Assembly: GCA_009377645.1 (NCBI GenBank)
Contig: WHTQ01000007.1
Location: 1-64,000, forward strand
DNA from: Micromonosporaceae bacterium
Lineage (GTDB): Bacteria > Actinomycetota > Actinomycetes > Mycobacteriales > Micromonosporaceae
Length of the DNA: 64,000 bases
Direction: 5' to 3'
The notes under the pieces are model-generated. The model worked only from the letters and a program-made list of their open reading frames with translations. It had not been told where the DNA came from and made no database searches. Position numbers and translations under genes: made by a program. Numbering within the stretch: position 1 is the first letter of the stretch; every line of letters begins with the position of its first letter. This document shows positions 46,819 to 56,900 of this stretch, one piece after another.

Positions 46819-46839
46819 CCGTCTCCTCCGGGGTCATCC
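46802..46839. repeat. 19-bp perfect tandem duplication at pyrD/bioA junction
   Basis: GTCTCCTCCGGGGTCATCC at 46802-46820 and 46821-46839 (+ strand). Confidence 0.95.
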
Positions 46840-47862
46840 GGCCAGCTTCCGGGCGGCGGCCCGGACCAGCGCCGGACCGTGGTAGACCAGCCCGGTGAAC
46901 AGCTGCACCAGGCTGGCCCCGGCGTCGCCCAGCCGGGCCGCGTCGTCGGCGGTCATCACCCCGCCGACCCCGATCACCGGCAGCGCGCCGCCGGTCTGCC
47001 GGTGCACGAAGGCCACCACTTCGCGGGCCCGGCCGGTCAGCGGCCGCCCGGACAGCCCACCCGGCTCCTGCCCGGCCGCCTGGTCGGCCGGCGCCAGCCC
47101 GGCCCGGGCGGTGGTGGTGTTGGTGGCGATCACGCCGGCCGCGCCCCGGTCGGTGCAGACCTGCAGCAGCTCCCCGATCGCGTGGTCGGTCAGGTCCGGG
47201 GCGATCTTCACCAGGACCGGCTTGTCCCCCACCAGCGCCGCCAGCAGCGCGTCCAGGTGCCCCCGGTCCTGCAGGGTGCGCAGCCCGGGCGTGTTGGGCG
47301 AGGAGACGTTGACCGCGAAGTAGTCGGCGTGCTCGCGCAGCACCCGGTACGAGGCGAGGTAGTCCTCGACCGCGTCGCTCAGCTCGGTGGCCCGGGACTT
47401 GCCCAGCGAGATCCCCAGCGGCACCGGCGGCCGCCCCCGCACTGCCAGCCGGTCGGCCAGCGCCCGGGCGCCCCGGTTGTTGAACCCCATCCGGTTCAGC
47501 AGCGCCTCGCTGTCCGGCAGCCGCCGCAGCCGCGGCCGCTCGTTGCCCGGCTGCGGGTGCCAGGTGACCGTACCGACCTCCACGAAGCCGAACCCGAGCG
47601 CCGGCCAGGCGGCCAGCGCGGTGGCGTCCTTGTCCATCCCGGCGGCCAGCCCCACCGGGTTCGGGAACCGGATCCCGAACACGGTCCGGGGGGACTCGAC
47701 CGCGTACCGCCGGCGCACCGCCGCCAGCGCCCCCGGCCGCCGGGCCAGCCGGCCCAGCCGCCGCAGGGTCCACTCGTGCGCGGCCTCGGCGTCCCCGTCA
47801 CCCACCCGGAACAGGTACGGTCGCAGCGCTCGCTCGAACAACATCAGACTGATTCGTACCAC
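46834..47862 (-). CDS. pyrD: dihydroorotate dehydrogenase (quinone)
   Basis: [47 protein letters not shown]. Confidence 0.95.
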   Translation of the reverse strand: MVRISLMLFERALRPYLFRVGDGDAEAAHEWTLRRLGRLARRPGALAAVRRRYAVESPRTVFGIRFPNPVGLAAGMDKDATALAAWPALGFGFVEVGTVTWHPQPGNERPRLRRLPDSEALLNRMGFNNRGARALADRLAVRGRPPVPLGISLGKSRATELSDAVEDYLASYRVLREHADYFAVNVSSPNTPGLRTLQDRGHLDALLAALVGDKPVLVKIAPDLTDHAIGELLQVCTDRGAAGVIATNTTTARAGLAPADQAAGQEPGGLSGRPLTGRAREVVAFVHRQTGGALPVIGVGGVMTADDAARLGDAGASLVQLFTGLVYHGPALVRAAARKLAG

Positions 47863-47876
47863 CCCGGCGGGCGGAG

Positions 47877-47905
47877 TTGCGATGACGGCACTGCGATGTC
47901 ACTAT
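47877..47905 (+). promoter_or_regulatory. promoter of a probably leaderless GNAT gene
   Basis: TTGCGA (47877-47882), 17 nt, CACTAT (47900-47905), then 5 nt to the ATG at 47911. Confidence 0.5.
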
Positions 47906-47910
47906 GACGC

Positions 47911-48930
47911 ATGGACACCGTGGACATCGTACGAGTGGACCCGGCCGACGAGGCCCTGCTGGCCGAGCTGCACCGACTGCACCAGGCCGTACACGCCGCC
48001 GACCAGCCGGACCATCCCCGGCCACTGTGGGAGCCGTTCCTTGCCAGGCTGCGCCAGGACAACCGGGAGATGCGCACCGAGGTGCTGGCCGCCCACGTCG
48101 ACGGCCAGCTGGCGGGGCGGGCGCTGATCGCGTGGCCGGTGATCGACAACCGCCACCTCGCCCAGTTCGACCTGGAGGTGATCCCTTCTCACCGGCGGCG
48201 CGGGGTGGGCCGGGCGCTGCTGGCTGGAGTGCGCCGGCGGGCGCAGGAAGAGCAACGACGCACCCTGGTCTCGGGCGCGAACCGGCCGGTGCTCGGTGGA
48301 CCACCGCGCAGCGACGCCGGTGCCCGGTTCCTGGCGGCGATGGGGTTCGGGGTCGCGCTGGAGAGCATGTCGCGCCGGATCGACCTGGCCGCCGTCGACG
48401 CGGCCGACGAGCAGCGACTGCTGGCCGACTGCCGGCCGCGGGCGGCCGACTACGAATGCGCGAGCTGGACCGGCCCCACCCCGGAGCCGCTCGCCGGCGG
48501 GGCCGCGCGGCTGGTGAACCGGCTCATGACCGACGCACCGACCGGCGAGCTGGATATCGAGGAGAGCACCCTGGACGCCGCCCGGCTGCACGCCGACGAG
48601 CAGGCCGCGCTGGACCGGGGCACCCACCTGGTCGCGGCGGCCGCCCGGCACCGGGACACCGGCGAGGTGGCCGCCCTCACCCGGGTGGACGTCCGGCCGC
48701 CCGGCGACCACGGGACGATCTGGGTCACCATCGCCGATCCGCGGCATCGCGGCCACCGGCTCGGCACGATCGTCAAGATCGAGGTGCACCGGCTGGTCCG
48801 GCGGACCTTCCCGTACCTGCAGCACGTCTACACCGGCAACGCCGACTCGAACGCGCACATGGTGGCGATCAACGAGCGGCTCGGCTACGTCGCCGTCGAG
48901 GCCGTCATCGTCTACCAGCTCAACCGGTAG
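47911..48930 (+). CDS. tandem-GNAT N-acetyltransferase
   Basis: LEVIPSHRRRGVGRALLAGVRRRAQEE in N-terminal half; second GNAT-like half VTIADPRHRGHRLGTIVKIEVHRLV...NADSNAHMVAINERLGY. Confidence 0.88.
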   Translation: MDTVDIVRVDPADEALLAELHRLHQAVHAADQPDHPRPLWEPFLARLRQDNREMRTEVLAAHVDGQLAGRALIAWPVIDNRHLAQFDLEVIPSHRRRGVGRALLAGVRRRAQEEQRRTLVSGANRPVLGGPPRSDAGARFLAAMGFGVALESMSRRIDLAAVDAADEQRLLADCRPRAADYECASWTGPTPEPLAGGAARLVNRLMTDAPTGELDIEESTLDAARLHADEQAALDRGTHLVAAAARHRDTGEVAALTRVDVRPPGDHGTIWVTIADPRHRGHRLGTIVKIEVHRLVRRTFPYLQHVYTGNADSNAHMVAINERLGYVAVEAVIVYQLNR

Positions 48931-49099
48931 CCGAGGCGGCCTCGGCGGGCAGGCCGCGCGCGGCGCAGGCGGCTGCCACCGCCACCGGGCGAACCTGGTC
49001 GATGGGCAGCTCCGGCAGCAGCGCCGCGGTGTCCTGCAGCCCGCCCAGCGCCACCACCGCCCGGATCCGGTCGGCCGGGCCGGCCTGGCAGCGCACCCC

Positions 49100-49437
49100 G
49101 GACGGGACCGTCCCACGGGCCGCTGGCCGGCGTGGCCGCGGCGCTGGCGGACGCCGACCGGGTCGGCGCCGTGCAGCCGGCCGAGTCCAGCCCGGACGGC
49201 CGGACCGCCCGGATCGACCTGCTGCTGGCGGTGGCCGCGGCCTCGCTGATCCTGGCCGGCACGTTCAGCTCGCTGCTGGTCTCCCGGGTCGGGTTCCTCA
49301 CCCAGCTCGGGTTGTCGGTCGCGGTCGGGATCCTGCTCGCCGCAGTGATGGCGCTGTTCCCGGTGCCCGGCCTGACCGCGCTGGTCGGGCGGGCCGCATG
49401 GTGGCCGGGCAACCGGCGCGGTCAGAGCTCGGGGTAG
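49100..49437 (+). pseudogene. internally deleted MMPL-family transporter remnant
   Basis: VAAALADADRVGAVQPAESSPDGRTARIDLLL (periplasmic-like) fused to terminal TM block LLVSRVGFLTQLGLSVAVGILLAAVMALFPVPGLTALVGRAAWWPG; no N-terminal or central part. Confidence 0.6.
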
Positions 49438-50399
49438 TGCACCGCGCCGAGGCCGGCCAGCCGGTCCCGGGTGGCCGGGTCGCAGAGCGCCCCGGCCAGC
49501 CCGGCCGCGTACGCCTCCGCGTCGCCGACCCCGAGCTGGCCGGCCAGCGCGTACTCCCGGCTCAGGTCGGTGCCGAACATCGCCGGGTCGTCGGTGTTGA
49601 TGCTGCACCGCACGCCGGCCGCGCGCAGCCGCGGCAGCGGGTGCTCGGCCAGCGAGCCCACCACCCGGGTACGCAGGTTGGAGGTCGGGCAGACGTCGAG
49701 CACCAGCCCGCGGTCGACGATCTCGGCCAGCACCCCCGGGTCCTCGACCGCCCGGATCCCGTGCCGGATCCGGGCTGGCTGGAAGGACAGGATCTCCCGT
49801 ACCGACTCCGGACCGGCCGCCTCGCCGGCGTGCGGCACCAGCGCCAGCCCGCCGTCGGACGCGATCGCGAACGCCTCCGCGTAGGGTGCCGCCGGCGCGG
49901 CCGCCTCCAGCCCACCCAGCCCGAGCCCGACCACCCCCCGGTCGGCGAACCGCACCGCCCACCGGGCGCACTCCTGCGCCAGCTCCGGGTCGAGCGTGCG
50001 GTACAGGTCCGGGGTCAGCCGCACCGTCACCCCATGCTGCTCGTACGCGGCGACCGCGCCCTCGGTGTAGCCGGTGAAGATCTCCTCCCAGCTGACGCCC
50101 CGCTGCACCCGCTCCGACGGCGAGAAGATCCCCTCCAGGTAGACCGCGCCGTGGCTGGCAGCCTCGGCGGCGTAGTCCACCACCACCTGCCGGAAGTCGT
50201 CCACTGTGCGCAGGCAGTTCGTGGTCAGCAGCCAGACCCGGACGAAGTCCTCGAAGTCGGTGAACTCATACAGCTCCTGCAGCCCCTCGACGGTGTCCGC
50301 CGGCAGCGGCAGGTCGTTGCGCCTGGCGATCTGCAGCAACGTGGCCGGCCGGATCGCCCCCTCCAGGTGCACATGCAGCTCGATCTTCGGCGTGGTCAC
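49422..50399 (-). CDS. add: adenosine deaminase family protein
   Basis: TPKIELHVHLEGAIRPATL; LVPHAGEAAGPESV; IRHGIRAVEDP; CPTSNLRTRVV; INTDDPAMFGTDLSREY; GTG start at 50399. Confidence 0.92.
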   Translation of the reverse strand: MTTPKIELHVHLEGAIRPATLLQIARRNDLPLPADTVEGLQELYEFTDFEDFVRVWLLTTNCLRTVDDFRQVVVDYAAEAASHGAVYLEGIFSPSERVQRGVSWEEIFTGYTEGAVAAYEQHGVTVRLTPDLYRTLDPELAQECARWAVRFADRGVVGLGLGGLEAAAPAAPYAEAFAIASDGGLALVPHAGEAAGPESVREILSFQPARIRHGIRAVEDPGVLAEIVDRGLVLDVCPTSNLRTRVVGSLAEHPLPRLRAAGVRCSINTDDPAMFGTDLSREYALAGQLGVGDAEAYAAGLAGALCDPATRDRLAGLGAVHYPEL

Positions 50400-50501
50400 G
50401 CCGATCGAGCCTACCCGCCACCCGTGCCCGCGACCGCGACCAGGCCTGGCCCACGGCGTGCTCACCGCCCGCGGCCGGTACGACGCGCCGGCCGAACTCG
50501 G

Positions 50502-51239
50502 TCAGAGGGCGTAGGTGCGCAGCACCCGAAGTGCCGCCGCGCCGTACGGCCCGCGGGTCACCAATCCGGAGTCCGCGGGTGCCAGGCGGCGCGCCCCGAC
50601 CCGGCAGAACGCACCGGCCGGTCCGGTGATCGACGAGTCGGCCTCGGGTGGTCCGTACCGCCAGAACGTCCCGTCCGGCGCGGTCAGCTCGCAGTAGATC
50701 TCCGCTGGCGGCTGCCCGGCGAGCCCGAGCGCGTACGGCAGCGTGCTGTGGCCCAGCCAGGCGATGTGCCGCAGCCGGGCCGTGTCCGGGTAGTCGATGC
50801 CGAGCGGGACGGCGATGTCCAGCGCGTGCGTCCAGTGCTCGGCCAGCCGGGTGGTGGCCAGCGTCCGTGGCTTGAGCGGGGTCGTCACCCACCGGAGCGG
50901 CTGCCGCGGGTCGGCACGCTGCAGCGCAGCGAGCGCGGCCCGGCGGGCGGTGCGCCACCGCTGGAAGATCTCCGGCGGCGCCGGGCGTTCGGCTCGCACC
51001 ATCGCGGCCATCGCTTCGTCGACGTTGTCGGCGTAGTCGCGCCACTGCACCACGTCGGCACCGGCGCTGGCACTGGCCACCACCGCCTCCTCGGTCTGAG
51101 CGAGGTGGAGAACGACATCGGCAACCGTCCACCCGTCCGCCGCCGAGGCGCGCGACCAGTCCGCCGCCGGCAGCCCGGAGAGGACCTCCTCGAGATGACC
51201 CTGTTCGGCCTCGAGATCGTGGAAGATCTCAGTGGACAC
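50502..51239 (-). CDS. TIGR03084-like protein (mycothiol-dependent maleylpyruvate isomerase-like/DinB fold N-terminus)
   Basis: FHDLEAEQGHLEEVLSGLPAADWSRASAADGWTVADVVLHLAQTEEAVVASA; RLAEHWTHALDIAVPLG. Confidence 0.8.
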   Translation of the reverse strand: MSTEIFHDLEAEQGHLEEVLSGLPAADWSRASAADGWTVADVVLHLAQTEEAVVASASAGADVVQWRDYADNVDEAMAAMVRAERPAPPEIFQRWRTARRAALAALQRADPRQPLRWVTTPLKPRTLATTRLAEHWTHALDIAVPLGIDYPDTARLRHIAWLGHSTLPYALGLAGQPPAEIYCELTAPDGTFWRYGPPEADSSITGPAGAFCRVGARRLAPADSGLVTRGPYGAAALRVLRTYAL

Positions 51240-51455
51240 GGGTTGAATGCTACGGCACCAGCACCGAGCGGATGTGGCGACTGGAACGCGTGGACGACAT
51301 CCCGGGTGACGAGCGGGGTCAGGTAGTCATACGTAGCCGCCGGGATCAGCTGCTACGTAGCCCGTGACCAGTCAAGATACGCAACCGGTGCCGATGCCGA
51401 GCGGACCTCGCCGGCCAAGGATGGAGGTGACACCGAGCCCCACGAAGGAGCCACC

Positions 51456-51623
51456 ATGAACACTCACCCGGACCTGACAATGCTGCTCGCCACCGAGTTG
51501 CGCAGCCGGCTGGCGGCCGAGGCCGAACATGCCCGGCTGCTGACGGTCGCCCGGCGCGCCCGGCGGGGTCGCCGCGGTCACCGCCAGCTGGCCGGATCCG
51601 AGCTGACCGGGAGGACCCGATGA
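51456..51623 (+). CDS. small basic protein, 55 aa, hypothetical
   Basis: MNTHPDLTMLLATELRSRLAAEAEHARLLTVARRARRGRRGHRQLAGSELTGRTR; GGAG upstream; ATGA overlap with next ORF. Confidence 0.6.
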   Translation: MNTHPDLTMLLATELRSRLAAEAEHARLLTVARRARRGRRGHRQLAGSELTGRTR

Positions 51624-52060
51624 CCACCACGATGGTGGAGCAGACCCGCACCGCTGCTCCGGGCGCAGACCTCCGGGCGGACCTGCAGGCGGCGCACCTG
51701 GCCGCCACCGCGGTGGTCGCGGGCCTCGACCTCGACCACCGCCAGCTCTGGCGGCGGGCGGACCGGACCGTCGCCGAGCTGGCAGCCGCCGGGGACCGGT
51801 TGACCGCCGCGATCACCGGCGAGCAGCCCGGTTCGACCGCGCGAAGCGTGCCGCCGGTGGTGCGGGTCAGGACGCTGGTGGCCGCACAGCAGCGCCTGTT
51901 CGCCGCGCTGGACCGGCACCCGGCGCTGGACCCGGAGCTGCTCGCACAGGCCACCCGGGAGGTGCGTACCGCCACCGCTGCGCTCAGCTCGTTCCGGCGT
52001 GCTATGCCAGATCTATACCCACCACAAGTCCAAGATCGACGCGGGGTTAGCAGGTGTTGA
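51620..52060 (+). CDS. hypothetical helical protein
   Basis: MTTTMVEQTRTAAPGADLRADLQAAHLAATAVVAGLDLDHRQLWRRADRTVAELAAAGDRL..., translationally coupled to preceding small ORF. Confidence 0.6.
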   Translation: MTTTMVEQTRTAAPGADLRADLQAAHLAATAVVAGLDLDHRQLWRRADRTVAELAAAGDRLTAAITGEQPGSTARSVPPVVRVRTLVAAQQRLFAALDRHPALDPELLAQATREVRTATAALSSFRRAMPDLYPPQVQDRRGVSRC

Positions 52061-52712
52061 GCATGGACTGGAGAGCCGACTTCTCGGCGGCGTTCACGGT
52101 CAGGCCCCAGACGTGCTTGGACCGGATCCACATCTTGGAGTAGGTGCAGTGGTACCCGGCCCGGGGCTTCCACTCGGCCGGGTCGCGGTCACCCTTGGAC
52201 AGGTTGGATGAGGCACTCGCCGCGCGCAGCTGCGGCCACTGCAGGTCGTTGGCGAACGACCGGCGCCGGCTGGTGGTCCAGCTGTCGGCACCGGAGCGCC
52301 AGGCCTCGGCCAGCGGCACCACGTGGTCGATGTGCACCTGCGAGGCGGAGTGGACGGTCACCCCATCGTACGGGCTGAACCAGCGGCCACTGACCGGCTG
52401 GCAGCTCGAGTTGACCACCACGTCGATGCCGTCCCGGCTCAACACGGTCTGCCGGGTGGTACAGCCGCCGCTGCTGGTCCAGTGCGGGAACAGGTCCCGC
52501 GAGTAGCCGGCCAGCGAGCCCTCGGCAGCCACCGGCAGCCCGGTCAGCTCGGTCTGGGCGGTCGTCTTGCGCGGGATGTTCGGTGCGGTTGCGGCGGCTG
52601 GTGACGCCGGCAGGAGGATCAGGCCCAGCCCGAGCGCAACCACGCTCAGCAGCGCCAGCAGCCGGAGCCGGAACCGGCGGCGGTGCGCGCGCTGCGGCGG
52701 AGCAGGTGTCAT
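52047..52712 (-). CDS. secreted HNH endonuclease family protein (DUF1524-like)
   Basis: Signal peptide RRFRLRLLALLSVVALGLGLILLPASPAAA; HIDHVVPLAEAWRSGADSW...RRSFANDLQWPQLRAASASSNLSKGDRDPAEWKP. Confidence 0.88.
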   Translation of the reverse strand: MTPAPPQRAHRRRFRLRLLALLSVVALGLGLILLPASPAAATAPNIPRKTTAQTELTGLPVAAEGSLAGYSRDLFPHWTSSGGCTTRQTVLSRDGIDVVVNSSCQPVSGRWFSPYDGVTVHSASQVHIDHVVPLAEAWRSGADSWTTSRRRSFANDLQWPQLRAASASSNLSKGDRDPAEWKPRAGYHCTYSKMWIRSKHVWGLTVNAAEKSALQSMLNTC

Positions 52713-52857
52713 GATGACCTCCCGAGGGATGGCGGGATTGGTCTGTCTATATTTCACAATGCCGATGGTGGGTCGGTCAAGAGCCTGGCCGGTCCGCCCC
52801 GCCGCGGCGAACCGAACCGGACGGTGAACCGGCGACCACCAGCCGTCGTGTCTGCGG

Positions 52858-53955
52858 ATGGGTGATGAGATGCGCACCGGACTCCGCTGGTCAGCTCCGG
52901 CCGCCGCGGCGGCGCTGCTGCTCGCCGGCTGCACCGGTGCGGGCGGGGAGGGACCATCCCGGGCCGCGGAGCCGGCCGCACCGGCCACCACCCGGCCGGC
53001 CACCCAGACCTCGGCCCCGCCGCCGTTCGCGCCGCAGCTCGACAGCTACGACGTCCCGGCCGGCAGCCGGCCGCACGACGTCGCCCCGGCCCGCGACAGT
53101 GGGGTGTGGTACACGGCGCAGGGGTCGGGCGAGCTCGGGCTTCTCGACCCGGCCACCGGCGACACCCGGCACATCCCGCTCGGCGCCGGCTCGCGTCCGC
53201 ACGGCGTGATCGTCGGCCCGGACGGCGCCCCGTGGGTCACCGACGGCGGGCTGAACGCGATCGTCCGGGTGGATCCAGCCACCGAGCAGGTCGACGTCTT
53301 CCCGCTGCCCGCCGACCGGGACGAAGCCAACCTCAACACCGCCGCGTTCGACCGCACCGGCCGGCTCTGGTTCACCGGCCAGAGCGGCGTCTACGGCCGG
53401 CTCGACCCGGCCACCGGCGAGCTGGCGGTCTTCGACGCACCGCGCGGCCGCGGCCCGTACGGCATCACCGCCACCCCGAACGGTGAGATCTACTTCGTCT
53501 CGCTGGCCGGCAGCTACCTCGCCCAGGTCGACCTGGAGACCGACCGGGCCACCGTGATCGAGCCGCCCACGGCCGGGCAGGGCGCCCGGCGAGTCTGGTC
53601 GGACTCGGCCGGCCGGCTGTGGGTCAGCGAATGGAACACCGGCCAGGTCTCCCGGTACGACCCGGCCACCGACCGGTGGCGGGAGTGGCCGCTGCCGGGC
53701 GACGCACCGCAGGCGTACGCGGTCTACGTGGACGAACGGGACGCGGTGTGGCTGAGCGACTTCGGGGGCAACGCGATCTGGCGGTTCGACCCGGCCACCG
53801 AGCAGTTCCGGGAGCTCGGCGAAGCGTGCGAGCCGAACCAGACTCGCTGCCCGAGGTCGGGCGACCCGGGCGAGGTCCGGCAGCTGCTCGGCCGCAAGGG
53901 CGAGGTCTGGGCGCCGGAGTCCGCCAGCGACCGGCTGGTCGTGATCCGGTACTGA
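52858..53955 (+). CDS. Vgb-like (virginiamycin B lyase-like) beta-propeller lipoprotein
   Basis: Lipobox LLLAGCTG; repeats of G-x-LDPATG / PHGVIVGPDGAPWVTDGGLNAIVRVDPAT / GRLWVSEWNTGQVSRYDPAT. Start could be 52858 or 52870. Confidence 0.83.
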   Translation: MGDEMRTGLRWSAPAAAAALLLAGCTGAGGEGPSRAAEPAAPATTRPATQTSAPPPFAPQLDSYDVPAGSRPHDVAPARDSGVWYTAQGSGELGLLDPATGDTRHIPLGAGSRPHGVIVGPDGAPWVTDGGLNAIVRVDPATEQVDVFPLPADRDEANLNTAAFDRTGRLWFTGQSGVYGRLDPATGELAVFDAPRGRGPYGITATPNGEIYFVSLAGSYLAQVDLETDRATVIEPPTAGQGARRVWSDSAGRLWVSEWNTGQVSRYDPATDRWREWPLPGDAPQAYAVYVDERDAVWLSDFGGNAIWRFDPATEQFRELGEACEPNQTRCPRSGDPGEVRQLLGRKGEVWAPESASDRLVVIRY

Positions 53956-53968
53956 GCCGGACCCGTGG

Positions 53969-56900
53969 TCAGCGCGGGTGGAGCTGCTGCAGCGAGCGGA
54001 CGGTCAGCTCGCCACGGATCAGCGCCTCGACGCCCATCACCGCGGCGGCCGCCCCCGGCACGGTGGTCGCACACGGCACGTCCGCGGCCACCGCGGCGCT
54101 GCGGATCTCGTACCCGTCCCGGCGGGCGGTCGGCCCGGACGATCCCTCCGGGGTGGTGATGACCAGCGCCACCTCCCCGGCCGCGATGATCGAGACAGCG
54201 TCCTGACCGGGCGCCTCCTCGAAGTGCTTGGCCACGGTCTGGCAGGCGATCCCGTGCCGGCGCAGCACCTCCGCGGTGCCGGCGGTAGCGACGATCTCGA
54301 AGCCGAGGTCGGCCAGCCGCTTCACCGGGAAGATCATCCCGCGCTTGTCCCGGTTCGCGACCGTGACCAGCACCGTGCCAGCCACCGGTAGCGATCCGAA
54401 CGCGGCCGCCTGCGACTTGGCGAACGCCTGCCCGAACGCGGTGTCGATGCCCATCACCTCGCCGGTGGACTTCATCTCCGGGCCCAGCAGCGAGTCGATC
54501 CCGCGGCCGGCCGGAGTGCGGAACCGCTTGAACGGCAGCACCGCCTCCTTGACTGCCACCGGAGCGCCGGGCGGGACCTGCCCGCCGTCCCCGGCCGCCG
54601 GGAGCATCCGCTCGGCCCGCAGGGTGGCGATGTCCGCCCCGAGCATGATCCGGGCGGCCGCCTTGGCCAGCGCCACCCCGGTCGCCTTGGACACGAACGG
54701 CACGGTACGCGAGGCGCGCGGGTTCGCCTCCAGCACGTAGAGGGTGTCGTCCTTCAGCGCGTACTGCACGTTCAGCAGCCCGCGCACGCCGACCCGGCGG
54801 GCGATCTCCTCCGTGTAGCGCCGCACCTGCGCCAGGTGCGGGCCGGCCAGCGTGATCGGGGGCAGCGCGCAGGCCGAGTCGCCGGAGTGGATCCCGGCCT
54901 CCTCGATGTGCTCCATCACGCCGCCGATGAAGACCTCGCCGTCCGCGTCGGCGAGCGCGTCCACGTCGATCTCGACTGCGTCGTCCAGGAACCGGTCCAC
55001 CAGCACCGGATGCTCCGGGGAGATCTCCGTCGCCCGTCCGATGTAGTCGCTCAGGGTCGGGTCGTCGTAGACGATCTCCATTCCGCGGCCGCCCAGCACG
55101 TACGAGGGGCGCACCAGCACCGGGTAGCCGATCGTCGCGGCGATCCGCTGCGCCTCCGGGAAGGAGGTGGCGGTCCCGTACGCGGGGGCGGGCAGCCCGG
55201 CCTCGGCGAGCAGCGCGCCGAACGCGCCCCGGTGCTCGGCCAGGTGGATCGACTCCGGTGCGGTGCCGACGATCGGCACCCCGGCGTCCTTGAGCCGCTG
55301 CGCCAGCCCGAGCGGGGTCTGGCCGCCGAGCTGCACGATCACGCCGACCACCCCGGGGCCACCGGCGGCCACCCCGGAGGCGTGCTCGGCCCGCCACACC
55401 TCCCGCACGTCCTCGAAGGTCAGCGGCTCGAAGTAGAGCCGATCGGAGGTGTCGTAGTCGGTCGAGACGGTCTCCGGGTTGCAGTTGACCATCACCGTCT
55501 CGTAGCCGGCCGCCCGCAGCGCCAGCACCGCGTGCACGCAGGAGTAGTCGAACTCGATCCCCTGCCCGATCCGGTTCGGGCCGGAGCCGAGGATCAGCAC
55601 CTTCGGCCGGTCCGAGCCGGCCACCTCGGTCTCCTCGTCGTAGGAGGAGTAGTGGTACGGCGTGGTGGCGGCGAACTCGGCGGCGCAGGTGTCCACCGTC
55701 TTGTAGACCGGGTGCAGGGTCAGCCGGTCCCGCAGCGTGCGCACCCCGGCCTCGCCGGCCAGCTCCGGGCGAAGCGCCGCCAGCTGCCGGTCGGACAGAC
55801 CGGCCCGCTTGGCCCGGCGCAGCAGCGGCTCGTCCAGCACCGGCGCGGCCACCAGCTCGGCCCGCAGGTCGACCAGCGAGCCGATCTGGTCCACGAACCA
55901 CGGGTCGTAGCCGCTGGCGGCGGCCACCTCGGCCACCGACGCGCCCAGCCGCAGCGCCCGCTCCACCGTGTACAGCCGCCCGTCGTGCGGCGCAGCCAGC
56001 TCCGCCACAGTGGACGCAAGCGTGGCCCCGGCCGGATCCGGCACGGTCCAGAACCCGTCGGCGGACGCCTCGACCGATCGCATCGCCTTGTTCAGGGCCT
56101 CGGCGAAGTTGCGCCCCAGCGCCATCGCCTCGCCGACCGACTTCATGGTGGTGGTCAGCACCGGGTCGGCAGCGGGGAACTTCTCGAACGCGAACCGCGG
56201 GATCTTCACCACCACGTAGTCCAGGGCCGGCTCGAAGGCCGCCGGGGTCTGCCGGGTGATGTCGTTCGGGATCTCGTCCAGGGTGTAGCCGATCGCCAGC
56301 TTCGCGGCGATCTTCGCGATCGGGAACCCGGTCGCCTTCGAGGCCAGCGCCGAGGACCGGGACACTCGCGGGTTCATCTCGATCACCACCAGCCGGCCGG
56401 TGGCCGGATGCACCGCGAACTGGATGTTGCAGCCGCCGGTGTCCACCCCGACCTGGCGCAGCACCGCGATCCCGAGGCTGCGCATCGCCTGCAGCTCCCG
56501 GTCGGTCAGCGTCATCGCGGGCGCGACCGTGACGCTGTCGCCGGTGTGAACGCCCATCGGGTCGACGTTCTCGATCGAGCACACGACCACCACGTTGTCG
56601 TGCCGGTCGCGCATCAGCTCCAGCTCGAACTCCTTCCAGCCGAGCACGCTCTCCTCGACCAGCACCTGCTGCACCGGCGAGGCGGCCAGCCCGGCGCCGG
56701 CCAGCCGTTCCAGCTCGTCGCGGGTGCGGGCCAGCCCGGAGCCGAGCCCACCCATCGTGTACGAGGGCCGGATCACCACCGGCAGCCCCAGCTCGGCGAC
56801 GGCCTCCCGAACCTGCTCCATCGACCCGCACACCGCCGAGTGGGGGGTCTCGCCACCGGCGGCGGCGACGATCTGCTTGAACAGCTGCCGGTCCTCGCCG

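Noticed and set aside
47904-51326. 1140-aa plus-strand ORF and other long overlapping ORFs in 45895-51326
   Set aside because: Overlaps well-supported CDSs in other frames; no recognisable domains.
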